Assembly (NCBI RefSeq): GCF_030272615.1
Contig: NC_081414.1
Span: forward strand, 1,615,501-1,679,500
Source: Cryptomeria japonica
Taxonomy: Eukaryota > Streptophyta > Pinopsida > Cupressales > Cupressaceae
DNA length: 64,000 nt
Reading direction: 5' to 3'
Shown piece after piece: positions 55,961 through 64,000 of this stretch (within the stretch, counting starts at the first letter, position 1; every line of letters starts with the position of its first letter). Below the pieces are notes generated by a model. It made no database searches, was not told the DNA's origin, and saw only the letters and a list, made by a program, of their open reading frames with translations. A program made the position numbers and the translations under genes.

Positions 55961-57400
55961 TAAAGAAGCTTATGAATTTTGCTCTCTCGGCCTCTGTCAA
56001 TGATTGAGCCAAAAATATGTTGTGTGGAACCTCTGCTGTACCAATGTTTGTCTTTATAGTCTCCTCTACCAACATGGATGATTTTTCCTTGTATGATGCT
56101 GGGAGAATGTCGAGCCTTCCATCTTCAGGCGCCTCAAAGAGGTTTTCACCCTCAGATACGTCCTTTCTTTTCACTTTTTTGGGGTCAGATAGCGCCACAA
56201 TGTGGTTTTCGCCATAAGACCCTTGTTTTGTTTTTATTTTCACATTTTTGCGACTAGAAGGCCCGACACCCTCACCAAAGTATGCTATGTTGTTGAGCTC
56301 TATGGCGTATCCTGCTTTGTGGTCTCCAGGGGGAAGATCATCTCGAATGCCAAGGTAGTCGATAATAGCTTCGTCATTTTGAAATGTATCAAATTGTGCT
56401 GGTCCTTCATGATCCCAGTCAATGAGTTGGGGGTGAACAAGGGGAAGGTCTTTAGTGTTTTCAGATTTTGCAGGACTAATAGTGAAGATGTGGTTATATT
56501 CGGGTATGTCAAGGTAATCGTCGAGGTCATCGATGGCACTCTCCTCATCAGTTTTGATCATGAGCGAATCCAAATTGTCATCACTAGTAGAGCCTTCTGG
56601 GACAGGTGTCCTCATCCTATGTGATTTTGACCTAGGACCTTGAAACGAAGCTTGTGCAGGATCCTTATGGGTTGGTTCTTGACCAACTCTGAACTTTTTG
56701 TAAAATTCCTCCTCCTCTGTGGGTTCATCTGGCTCTCTGAATGTTTCAGTGAGCTCATAGTCACTGGAGGATTTGTCTGAACCCCATTCCCACTCATTGG
56801 AATCTGTGGAATAGTAATCTTCTTGTTGAACTTCAGCAACTTTAATTCGCCATACCTCTTTTGTTCTTTTATTTTGTAGTCTGGGATTTAGAAAACCAAG
56901 CCCCTTGGAGCGTTCTCTTCTTGTAGTTAGCTCAGGTTGCAAGGGCTCCATGACACCTTCTTTGCGTATCCCGAGAGGGCTTTTTCCATCATACCCGAAT
57001 CTTTGCAAAATTTTGAAGCCTTTGCCATAGTTCTCACAGGGTATAATAATCTGATCATGTGTGTCCTCTTCAACGTCCTTATAGAGCATTTTATATAAAT
57101 TTTCTTCTTCTAGTTCACCCCATTTTTTAAAGATGGTAGGATCCCATTTGAGCATCATGATAGAGATTTTCTTGTTAGGATGTGGCCTCCCATATTCCTT
57201 GGGAGAGGTCATGACTTGTCGTAAAAACATTGTTTGATTCAAAGTGTATTCTCCCATGCCTTTGTCTTGAAACTTACCTCTAAGTTCACCTTGTTTGGAT
57301 GTCGAGGGTTTTAATGACTCAGGGTCAATGTATGCCGAAGAGGGAGTAGCCTCACGGTTACTGGGAATGATAGTCTCAGTATGTGATCTCAAGTTATTAC
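55961..57400 (-). pseudogene. Tat-3 protease-to-RT linker
   Basis: A long hydrophilic region. It has a G-patch-like short segment with GKGFKILQRFGYDGKSPLG and RERSKGLGF near 56,900-57,030, an acidic part (EPDEPTEEEEFYKKF), LPLVHPQLIDWDHEG and ENLFEAPEDGRLDILP. The order matches Gypsy-1. The glycine-rich KGLGF/GYDGKSPLG pattern resembles a G-patch but is not a confident call. No stop codons inside. Confidence 0.75.
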
Positions 57401-58083
57401 AATATATGAATGGATTTGGATCACCATTGACGGTTACCTCGGCTCCATTGTGAGGAAACTTAATGCACTGATGGTATGTTGATGGGACTGCCCTCATTTC
57501 ATGAATCCACGAACATCCTAGCAATACGTTATACGTGAGATCTAGATCTAGGACTTGACAAACCACATCCTTTGTGACTGGCCCTATTCTTAGTGGTAAG
57601 GTGACCGTGCCCTTGGACGCGCTCTTCATCATCATAAGCCTTAATGGTGATTTGGTTTGTAGAATTCACAGCTTTGTCAGAATATCCCAATTGTCTGATG
57701 GTGCTCAATGTACAAATATTAAGACCTGCTCCTCCATCTATCAAGACTCGCTTTATTCGATGTTTATGTATGAAGGCTTCAACATGTAGAGGTGCATTAT
57801 GTGGCTGACTTATGGAGGCGTCATCAGCTTCTGTGAATGTGAGGGAGTGTGGAACGGATAGGTATCCCACCATGGCTTGAAACTGGTCCACGTTCAGATC
57901 AGTAGGGACAGCAGTATCTCTCAAGATTTTGTCAAGGATAGCTTTATGTGCAGGAGATATACGTAAGAGCTCAAGAATAGAGATGAGTGCAGGTGTCTTC
58001 CCTAGTTGTTCTACAAGGTCGTACTCAGGCTTGATTGATGAAAGATTGGTATTCTTAGTGGAGGTACCTGGCAATGTGATCTT
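57401..58083 (-). pseudogene. Tat-3 aspartic protease
   Basis: It continues the gag frame after a TGA at 58,084-58,086. LGKTPALISILELLRISPAH, then KRVLIDGGAGLNICTLS (active site, D-G-G form), TIKAYDDEER, and after a frameshift near 57,617 KGTVTLPLRIGP and LTYNVLLGCSWIHEM. Compared with Gypsy-1 (EERSSKG), two bases are missing at the shift, so it looks like a mutation rather than programmed frameshifting. The Gypsy-1 frame has no stop at the gag/protease border, so the TGA is also secondary. Confidence 0.88.
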
Positions 58084-58086
58084 ACC

Positions 58087-60291
58087 TCAACGGGTTGTAA
58101 CATGACATTCAGAGGTAGATGCAGATGAGGATCCCACACCTTTTAGGACAATTTTGGGTCTCTGAGAAGAATTCTCAGGATTTTTGTTCTTGATGGTAAT
58201 AGTAGAGATATGATTGTCCATTGAGATGTGATTGATAGTAGAATCATAATTGTAAGATGCTCTAGTGTAATTGGCTTGATCATCTGTGACTTTGCCTTTT
58301 CCTTTGTCATGTTTTGGGAATGGTTCCTTAAACACCTCATGCTCTTGATTAGATGAATGTCCCTCAATCTCAATGTCGCCTCTATCAATGAGATCTTGCA
58401 CAATGTTTTTCAATCGATGGCAATTACCTGTCTTGTGACCCTTGCTCTTATGAAACTCACAATACTCATCATCATTCCACCAATTTGGTTTTACCTTTGG
58501 TTCATAAGGAGGAAAATCTGGAACTGTAATTACTTTGTTTGCTACAAGCTTTTTGAATACTGATTCAAGTGGTTCTCCCAATGGAGTGTACTTCCTTCGT
58601 GGTCTAGAAGTTGTTTGAGTGTTCACCTGATTGTTGGTGGAACTTGATCCAGAAAAGATGAACTTTGGTCTCACTGTATTGGCATCAACAACGCCGTCAT
58701 TAACTGTGTTCTTGTTCTTGTTCCAAAATTTTGGTTTGTCCTTTCCCTTAAAGTCCTCTTTGTTTTCTTTGAATAGTTTGATAACTCCTTGTTCAATTAA
58801 GACCTTTTCTGTTGCTAGGCCCTTTTCAATGACATCCTTGAATGTAGACAAACAAGCTTTTCTGAGATCATAGCCAATAGCCTTGTTAACATTTTGTGTG
58901 AACATTTCCACCATTTGTTTCTGTGGGATTTCGCAAGAGCATCTGCTAGCTAAGTTTCTCCATCTTTGTAAAAATGACGCAAAAGATTCTCCTTCCTTTT
59001 GTTTAGTATTGCACAAGGTAGTAACTGAGACATCTGTTTCTATGTTGTAGGAGAAATGCTGAATGAATGCCTCTGCTAAGTTGCCCCATGACTTAATACC
59101 AGGAGGTAATTGAGAAAACCATTCCATAGCTTGATCGCCTAAGCTCTGTGGGAACAACCTCATCAAGTATGTTTCTTCTGCCGCTACCTCAATGCAAGCT
59201 GTGAAGAATTGTCTTATGTGTGCCTTGGGGTCTCCTCTCCCTCTATATTTGTCGAATTTTGGTGTCATAAAGTGTGGAGGAAATGGAGGCATTGGAATGC
59301 TCTTATCAAAGGGATAAGGGCATATATCTCTCATAGTGTATGTAGGTTTTGATGTACTCATGTCCTCCATTTTCTTTTGTAAATCTCTAATTTGTTGCTC
59401 CAAATTATTCTTGGGAGGAGATTGATTTCTTGTAGCATACCCCATGTTTGAAATGCCCATTTGAGGAGGAGCTTGTTGCATGTATGGATGATACTGATCG
59501 TAGACATGTCCATATGGGGGTCTATATTGTTGTGACATGTATGGAGCACTTGGCATAACTTCTTGTTGGGGAACCCCATATCTGTTTTGTGTGTATAAAC
59601 CATATTCAATAGGCCTTTCATTTTCCATTGTGTTGCCCCCAATTTTGACATGGGGTCTCCTTGTGTCAAAATTTTGAGGATGTCCTTGAGTATCCACTTG
59701 TCTTGATGGATCTATACCTTGAGCATGTGTTTGAGCATAGGGCCTCCATGAGGGTCTTTGAGTGTAAGTATCATATGCTTGAGCTTGTGTATGTGGGATT
59801 GCTGGTTTTTGAAGCAAAACTGATGGTGACTCCGGCATCATATTATTTGGTCCTCTATTTCCTCCACTATTTGGTCTCCTTTGATCCATGTTAGGTTGAG
59901 CTTGTTGTGAAGGTCGACTTTCCATAAGTTGAGATAAGTCAAAATCATGTGGTATTTTAGCTCCACTTTGTGCCATCATGTTTAAAAAGTATTGACGATC
60001 TCTCCTCATTATCTCTTCAACCAATCTATTGAATTGAGGATCCATTATGGATTCTTGTATGTCTGCTGATAGTATTGAAGAATTGTCAACTGTGTCATTG
60101 TGTGTAGCATTGTTGTTTATAGTGTTTGCGCTTTCCACATTTGGATTGTGTCTATAAACATTCATATCTGGTAATGTAGTGTGCTCAGGATTGTAGAATA
60201 GATCATTGTCATACTCATAAGAACTCATGTTTACGGATTCTTGAGCTTCCTTAGCTATTCTCCTAGATTTTTGAAGGCGGGTTTCAACCAT
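58087..60291 (-). CDS. Tat-3 gag (734 codons, open)
   Basis: The ATG at 60,291 gives MVETRLQKSRRIAKEAQE. The N-terminal third is Asn/Gln/Pro-rich, with a Tyr-containing low-complexity part (about 190-290). A capsid-like block lies at about 375-480 (MRLFPQSLGDQAMEWFSQL, CNTKQKEGESFASFLQRW). A zinc-knuckle-like CEFHKSKGHKTGNC lies near residue 610 (C-x2-H-x4-H-x4-C), followed by HRLKNIVQDLIDRGDIEI. It ends at a TGA that Gypsy-1 lacks, so the natural product was probably a gag-pol fusion or was processed. It is the only large intact ORF in the element. Gag would assemble particles in the cytoplasm. Confidence 0.9.
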   Translation of the reverse strand: MVETRLQKSRRIAKEAQESVNMSSYEYDNDLFYNPEHTTLPDMNVYRHNPNVESANTINNNATHNDTVDNSSILSADIQESIMDPQFNRLVEEIMRRDRQYFLNMMAQSGAKIPHDFDLSQLMESRPSQQAQPNMDQRRPNSGGNRGPNNMMPESPSVLLQKPAIPHTQAQAYDTYTQRPSWRPYAQTHAQGIDPSRQVDTQGHPQNFDTRRPHVKIGGNTMENERPIEYGLYTQNRYGVPQQEVMPSAPYMSQQYRPPYGHVYDQYHPYMQQAPPQMGISNMGYATRNQSPPKNNLEQQIRDLQKKMEDMSTSKPTYTMRDICPYPFDKSIPMPPFPPHFMTPKFDKYRGRGDPKAHIRQFFTACIEVAAEETYLMRLFPQSLGDQAMEWFSQLPPGIKSWGNLAEAFIQHFSYNIETDVSVTTLCNTKQKEGESFASFLQRWRNLASRCSCEIPQKQMVEMFTQNVNKAIGYDLRKACLSTFKDVIEKGLATEKVLIEQGVIKLFKENKEDFKGKDKPKFWNKNKNTVNDGVVDANTVRPKFIFSGSSSTNNQVNTQTTSRPRRKYTPLGEPLESVFKKLVANKVITVPDFPPYEPKVKPNWWNDDEYCEFHKSKGHKTGNCHRLKNIVQDLIDRGDIEIEGHSSNQEHEVFKEPFPKHDKGKGKVTDDQANYTRASYNYDSTINHISMDNHISTITIKNKNPENSSQRPKIVLKGVGSSSASTSECHVTTR

Positions 60292-60784
60292 GAACTAGGT
60301 GTTTGACCAAGATGTGAGAGACTAGATGAAAAGTGAAAAGAGTATGGAAGACCAAGAGTTGTATGGAGTGCAAATGAATCTAGGGGTGTACTTGCAATGT
60401 CCAAAGTGTAAGACCAAATATGTATGTAGTAGAGTAGGTGTGACTTCCAAAGAGAGGATAGTTTCTGTTGATGAGGTAAGCTGACCTTGACTCTAAGTAA
60501 GACCAAATGAGACCCAAAGGTAAGAAACCTTGATGAGGGACCACTTAGCAAAGTGTAGTTGTATGTAGTGTGTTGAAAGAGTATAATGAGGACAAGCAAG
60601 TGACCTTTTTGACTCAAGTTTAGACAATTGTGAATGTAAAATGAGATATGAAGCAATGATGGACTATGTAAGACCTTAGAACAGGCTGAATGCTAGATGA
60701 AACCTGAAGAGACAACCTAAGAAGCTCAAATATGCCGAAACGGATTTTCTTTGTTTGCTTGACTGTTAAAGTTTTCAAATCCTG

Positions 60785-60950
60785 ACATAGACGCCTCTGT
60801 ATACTTCACAGACGTGTTTTCCAGACACAGACGCTACTTTGTTTGATGCAGACACTGTTAAAAACACAGACGCTATTCTGTACTTCACAGACACGCTTAT
60901 CCGACACAGAGGCGGTTTGAACAGACACAGACGCGTTTTTGTGACCTTAG
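60785..60950 (-). repeat. GCGTCTGTG array, gag-proximal
   Basis: About eight units with the minus-strand core GCGTCTGTG, GTGTCTGTG or one-base variants, spaced 15-25 bp. One CAGACACTG-type unit is more diverged. Confidence 0.85.
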
Positions 60951-61239
60951 TGCAATTTTTCCTATCTGTGAAGTTGTTTTGTTGTGACCAAATCTGATTT
61001 TTTGACTGTTTTTCGTGACAAGAGGACACAATCTTGATGACTCAATGTTTGCAAACTGTTTAGACTCCAAAAGTGTGTTGTTTGATGTAAAAAGTTTTTG
61101 CATACACTTGAAGACACAAAAGACACAATGTTTTGTTGTTTTGTCTTGAATGTTTGAGTGTTTAGCATAAGACAAGCACAAATCTTAGGGCTGGCCAAGA
61201 CAATAGTTGTTGATCTCACATAGGGTTTTACCCCCGAGG

Positions 61240-61770
61240 CTACGCTATTCAGAGCGGATACTTAGATGCTTGACCTCACTGGCTCCACCCTCGGCACTCA
61301 CTTCTCGGGTCAGCCAAGCATCAGTCCCCATGAAAACTCCCCATGGCGAACTTTGTATCTCTACTAAAAACCGTATGTGTGTGGGCCGCTACCAGAGGTC
61401 CGACCTCCTGCCTCAACAACTAGAAGGATTTTGGCATCTAAAACAAAGAGGTGCTAGTAAGGGCATCCGCTCGTGTGGCCATACATGCGGCACTTTCAGC
61501 TCTGTAAATACAGAAGGCTCCCAGCCAGTAGGGGTTACGCCCTACAAATGATCAAATAAATTTGATCAAACGGGTTTATGGGGAGACATAGTGTCGGTAT
61601 GAACTAATCAGCACACGTTATCCATAGTTTTCACCATGAATACATTTGATTATAGTGGTTTGGATGAGGTGGGTTTTCCTCGCTACCACTTGGGTCATTC
61701 TCTTCTCACTAGTAGTCCTAATGACCACACGAGAAGACAGACCCTCTAAAGATTAAACAAAAAGAGCCTA
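61240..61770 (-). other. Leader block conserved with Tat-NA
   Basis: It is colinear with 17,320-17,840: TTTAGAGGGTCTGTCTTC, GAGAAGAGAATGACCCAA, CCTTCTAGTTGTTGAGG, TTCGCCATGGGGAG, GGGGACTGATGCTTGGCTG, GAAGTGAGTGCCGAGG and GTCAAGCATCTAAG. It is the longest non-coding similarity between the two elements. See the Tat-NA entry for interpretation. Confidence 0.75.
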
Positions 61771-62129
61771 TTGCTCAAGACACAAAAGACAATGATTCAA
61801 TTTTAGTGCACCAATTGAAGTGTTTGCTAAGCTATGAAAACAAGGCACACAATAAAATTACCAAACCTTAGCCAAGGCCCTGCAACAAAATTGTTAGTAG
61901 TTTGGGTTGTTTCAAATGATCACCCCTTCCTGCAAGCACACAAGTTAGGTAAATTTTTAGAAAACCCAAAAGACTTTGTGAAAAGGGGCCTTCAACAAAA
62001 ATGTTTTTGCCTCCAAAGCAAGCTGCACAAACCAGGTTAGCTAGATCTGCAAGGATTAGCCGAAAATAAACCAGATCTGAAACCCTAAGTACAAAATCCG
62101 AAAATCCGAATCAAAGAAAATTGAAAAAT

Positions 62130-62405
62130 TTGCAAAACAGAATGCACAGACGCCTTTATACCAGACACAGACGCGTCTGTACGACACAGACGCGGTTCTG
62201 AAGTTCACAGATGCGATCAGAGGTCACAGACGTGACTTCCAAGTGCAGACGCGATAAGATCCAGCGCAGACGCGGTTAAAATTCTCAGACGCGATTCCAG
62301 AAACCTGCAAAAAAAATAAAAATTGGCAGAAACACAGACGCGATTCTCAATATCGCAGACGCTTCTGAAACACAAAAACGCGATCCGAACACTCGCAGAC
62401 GCGGT
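62130..62405 (-). repeat. GCGTCTGTG array, LTR-proximal
   Basis: About 13 units read on the plus strand as CACAGACGCG, GCAGACGCG or variants, at about 20-bp spacing. One unit (62,165-62,186) carries the core in both orientations (ACAGACGCGTCTGT), a perfect 14-bp palindrome. Confidence 0.88.
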
Positions 62406-62493
62406 AAAACCTAAAATGTTGTCGAAAACTGTCCGATCTGCAACTTCAAAAATGCCAAATCTGCAACAAAAATGTTAAATGCAAAGGGACAAA

Positions 62494-62512
62494 GGTCCCA
62501 CCGGGCGTGCCA
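62494..62512 (-). other. Tat-3 primer-binding site
   Basis: Minus-strand TGGCACGCCCGGTGGGACC begins three bases inside the 5' LTR end (62,516). This TGGCACGCCC form is common in plant gypsy elements. Confidence 0.85.
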
Positions 62513-62515
62513 AAA

Positions 62516-63288
62516 TGTATATGGTGAAAATGGATAACAAATAACAACAATATTGAAAGGCTAAATGAATTCAACCACCAAACCCTAGCCTAACAATGAA
62601 CAAAGATCCACCATAACATATGAAGATAACCTAAGACAATGCAAAATAACTCAAAATCACAAAGATTATACCATCACATGTCCAATAGGGTTTTGATCTC
62701 CATTCTTCCTATCTCCATTGATCTTGTTTGATATGCTTGCTCTCAGATTTTTGTATGCACAAGAGCTCAACAAAGAACGGAATGTGGTTGCAAGTAGGAT
62801 CGTATTGTAGCCAAGTACTCCAAAATCAGTCATTAGGGTTTGACAATGAAGAAAGCATCTCCTTAAATAGAAGACACAATAAGAAATGGAGGGTTAAGAT
62901 TGAAAGGTGTAAAACGAGAGGTCGGCTAGGATTAGAGGGTAGGTATAAGAAATACCAAAATAATGAAAGAGGTAGGTAGTGTAGAAAATAAGAGATGAGT
63001 GACATGTGTCATGTGTAGAAAAAGATAATGAATTAATTAAATAAATAAAGATTTACTTAATTAATAGAAGAAGTAAGACAATTAAATAAATAAAATATTT
63101 ATTTAATTTAGGAAAGGGATAATTTAAATAAATAAATGTATTTATTTAAATGAGAAATAAGGCTAGAAGAGGATAAATGAATTAATTAAATAAATAAAGA
63201 TTTATTTAATTAATAGAAGAATTAGGCTTAGATAATTAAATAAATAAAATATTTATTTAATTAGACATGACAATTTTAGGTGTCTACA
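62516..63288 (-). repeat. Tat-3 5' LTR (773 bp)
   Basis: On the minus strand it starts TGTAGACACCTAAAATTG and ends CCATATACA. It differs from the 3' LTR at about five positions (for example near 62,625, 62,807 and 62,904-62,921). Confidence 0.95.
62861..62870 (-). promoter_or_regulatory. TATA-like box of Tat-3 5' LTR
   Basis: CTATTTAAGG on the minus strand, identical in the other LTR (47,968-47,977). It is the likely core promoter for the gag-pol transcript. Confidence 0.45.
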
Positions 63289-63402
63289 TCTTCCTCACAC
63301 TTATGATCGTAGAAATGATGCCAAAAGGCACTCATTAACTGATAGTTAATCTGCCCCCAAAATCTATCTTTGGAATCCGTTCCCCAAAAGATAATCATGA
63401 TA

Positions 63403-64000
63403 TTAACTTGACCCATTGATGCAATAAAAAAATAATTGCTCTCTAACATCCCTTTTACAACGAGTTTCTCCAATATATTTAACATCATCCTCTAAATTGA
63501 CCCCTTCATTAGCTAAGAGATCCGCTACCTTATTGCCTTCTCTTAGAGTATGCATTATGCTATTACTAACATTGTTATTTAACAAATTTTTAGCACTTTC
63601 AACTAAGTTAGTAATATTCCAAGAGACAGAGCGTGTACCTTTGAGGGCTTGGATGATATTTAGGGAGTCCCCTTCCAACCAAATTTTTTAAAAATTGAAT
63701 CCCTGAGCAAGCTGGAGGATTTTTAGCATGGCCAGAGCTTCGGCCACATGATTATTTTGGACCCCAAAAGGAGAAGCAAAAGCTGCAATGCAGACTCCTT
63801 GAGCATTTTTGATAACTCCTCCACCACCAGACTTCCCAGGGTTGCACTAGCCGCCCCATCAAAATTCACCTTTATCCAATCATGATCAGGAAAGCGCCAA
63901 ACAATATTATCTCTTCTATTCTTATTGTCAGATCTCCAGACTTTGTGTATTAGGTTCCATTTAGTGAGGATACCTTTTTCCATTTCATTCATATCAGTTA
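63403..64000 (-). pseudogene. LINE RNase H domain (C-terminal part of ORF2)
   Basis: DWIKVNFDGAASATLG opens the domain (first Asp). GVCIAAFASPFG and VAEALAM follow after a frameshift near 63,845. A TAA falls near 63,690, then LEGDSLNIIQALKG (second acidic motif) and IMHTLREGNKVADLLANEGV end it. This is the RNase H form found at the end of plant LINE ORF2 and in related gene-like copies. It would remove RNA during target-primed reverse transcription. The stop at 63,403-63,405 lies inside the start of the next ORF. Confidence 0.85.

Larger units (their letters stand above)
60292..62493 (-). other. Tat-3 5' leader, non-coding
   Basis: A 2.2-kb leader between the primer-binding site and gag. Two GCGTCTGTG arrays (62,130-62,405 and 60,785-60,950) enclose a block (61,240-61,770) conserved with Tat-NA. 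The sequences between have no gene; the plus-strand ORF at 61,207-61,551 is the complement of the conserved block. Confidence 0.8.
47621..63288 (-). mobile_element. Tat-3: complete young Tat-type gypsy element with antisense PMD gene (15.7 kb)
   Basis: Two 773-bp LTRs (47,621-48,393 and 62,516-63,288) differ at about five positions by eye. A perfect TCTTC duplication flanks them (47,616-47,620 and 63,289-63,293). Minus-strand order: 5' LTR, primer-binding site, 2.2-kb leader, gag, protease, linker, RT, RNase H, second RNase H, integrase, spacer, antisense PMD gene on the plus strand, polypurine tract, 3' LTR. The dual RNase H places it in the Tat clade. Four nonsense codons, one frameshift and an RT deletion make it defective now. 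The two genes converge. Confidence 0.95.
45854..63416 (-). pseudogene. LINE downstream ORF (about 629 codons), unknown protein, interrupted by Tat-3
   Basis: The segments are 63,416-63,294 and 47,620-45,854, together exactly 630 codons in one frame. The ATG (MGQVNIMIIFWG) overlaps the end of the RNase H ORF by 14 bases. An N-terminal globular part has IVNYSFGYFYLLLKMGGN, LFGEIWQIDENLVAEVMGL, GTKFYRGRKYAAEAFKNFP and GRFTKIYNYHFAILNHF. Then comes a charged region with KKRRAD (nuclear-signal-like) and acidic runs, and a C-terminal coiled coil (KHLEDVIRILKEQAEEDKDN). Four stops interrupt it, all TAG, three of them near 47,305-47,430 and one at 46,391. I do not recognise the family. It is not a standard LINE ORF1. 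Confidence 0.6.
45679..64000 (-). mobile_element. LINE (non-LTR) element, 3' part, split by Tat-3
   Basis: Minus-strand RNase H of LINE type at the right edge (64,000-63,403) is followed by a further long ORF. This ends at 45,854, and a short 3' tail ends in CTTAATCAAAAA at about 45,679. Removing Tat-3 and one TCTTC rejoins the ORF in frame (HKCEED then YNNKCW), which proves that 63,294 and 47,620 were adjacent. The 5' end and reverse transcriptase lie outside the window. The LINE is inserted in Copia-2. Confidence 0.75.

Noticed and set aside
57600-57640. Possible programmed frameshift between the protease halves of Tat-3
   Set aside because: Gypsy-1 reads through the same place in one frame, and Tat-3 lacks two bases there, so it is a mutation.
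58084-58086. TGA at the gag/protease border as a readthrough signal
   Set aside because: Gypsy-1 has no stop at this border, and the other Tat-3 stops are of the same C-to-T type.
61207-61551. 114-codon plus-strand ORF
   Set aside because: It is the complement of the conserved non-coding leader block; the Tat-NA version does not keep the frame.

Overview
The window looks like intergenic repeat DNA from a large plant genome, plausibly a conifer or other gymnosperm. The host is inferred from the plant retroelement families, the depth of nesting and the absence of any ordinary gene. I see no convincing single-copy host gene, tRNA or rRNA. Almost everything is LTR retrotransposon or LINE sequence, and most insertions are bounded by 5-bp target-site duplications (TSDs) readable in the sequence.

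Layout. (1) 1-37,316, minus strand: Gypsy-1, an old Tat-type Ty3/gypsy element that runs off the left edge. Three insertions split it at two sites. LARD-A (3,526-9,329, minus, TSD CTACC) is a large non-autonomous LTR element with its own decayed ORF. Copia-1 (14,560-35,912, plus, TSD CCACA) sits in the Gypsy-1 5' LTR. Copia-1 carries Tat-NA (15,437-27,758, plus) in its 5' LTR and a solo LTR (34,334-35,496, TSD GTTAT) in its 3' LTR. (2) 37,317-44,091: eroded sequence with a second solo LTR (38,491-39,860, minus, TSD TTATT) and an older LTR remnant. (3) 44,092-64,000: the 3' end of Copia-2 (minus), interrupted by a LINE (minus), which is itself split by Tat-3 (47,621-63,288, minus, TSD TCTTC). 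Tat-3 is the youngest element by LTR identity: I count about 5 differences in 773 bp.

The most interesting system is shared by Tat-3 and Tat-NA. Both carry, between the main coding region and the 3' LTR, an antisense gene for a plant-mobile-domain (PMD) protein. In both this gene has a TATA box about 100 bp before the ATG, a short first exon with a conserved end, and an intron packed with GCG..TGTG repeats. The same repeats occur in the 5' leader of the sense gene. In Tat-3 the intron also holds an array of small hairpins whose stems vary in a compensating way. Downstream of the sense gene lies another structured motif, GGTGAAAA, then a variable 4-bp stem-loop, then CGCC. It occurs three times in Tat-3 and once in Tat-NA, with covarying stems. 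The two elements also share leader blocks, the polypurine tract and the LTR terminus but not their main proteins, which fits an autonomous/non-autonomous pair.

All coding regions except Tat-3 gag and a Copia-2 coiled-coil ORF are visibly broken. Most identifiable nonsense changes are C-to-T at CG or CHG sites, as expected of cytosine-methylated transposons. Tat-3 also has an in-frame deletion that removes the catalytic YVDD of its reverse transcriptase.
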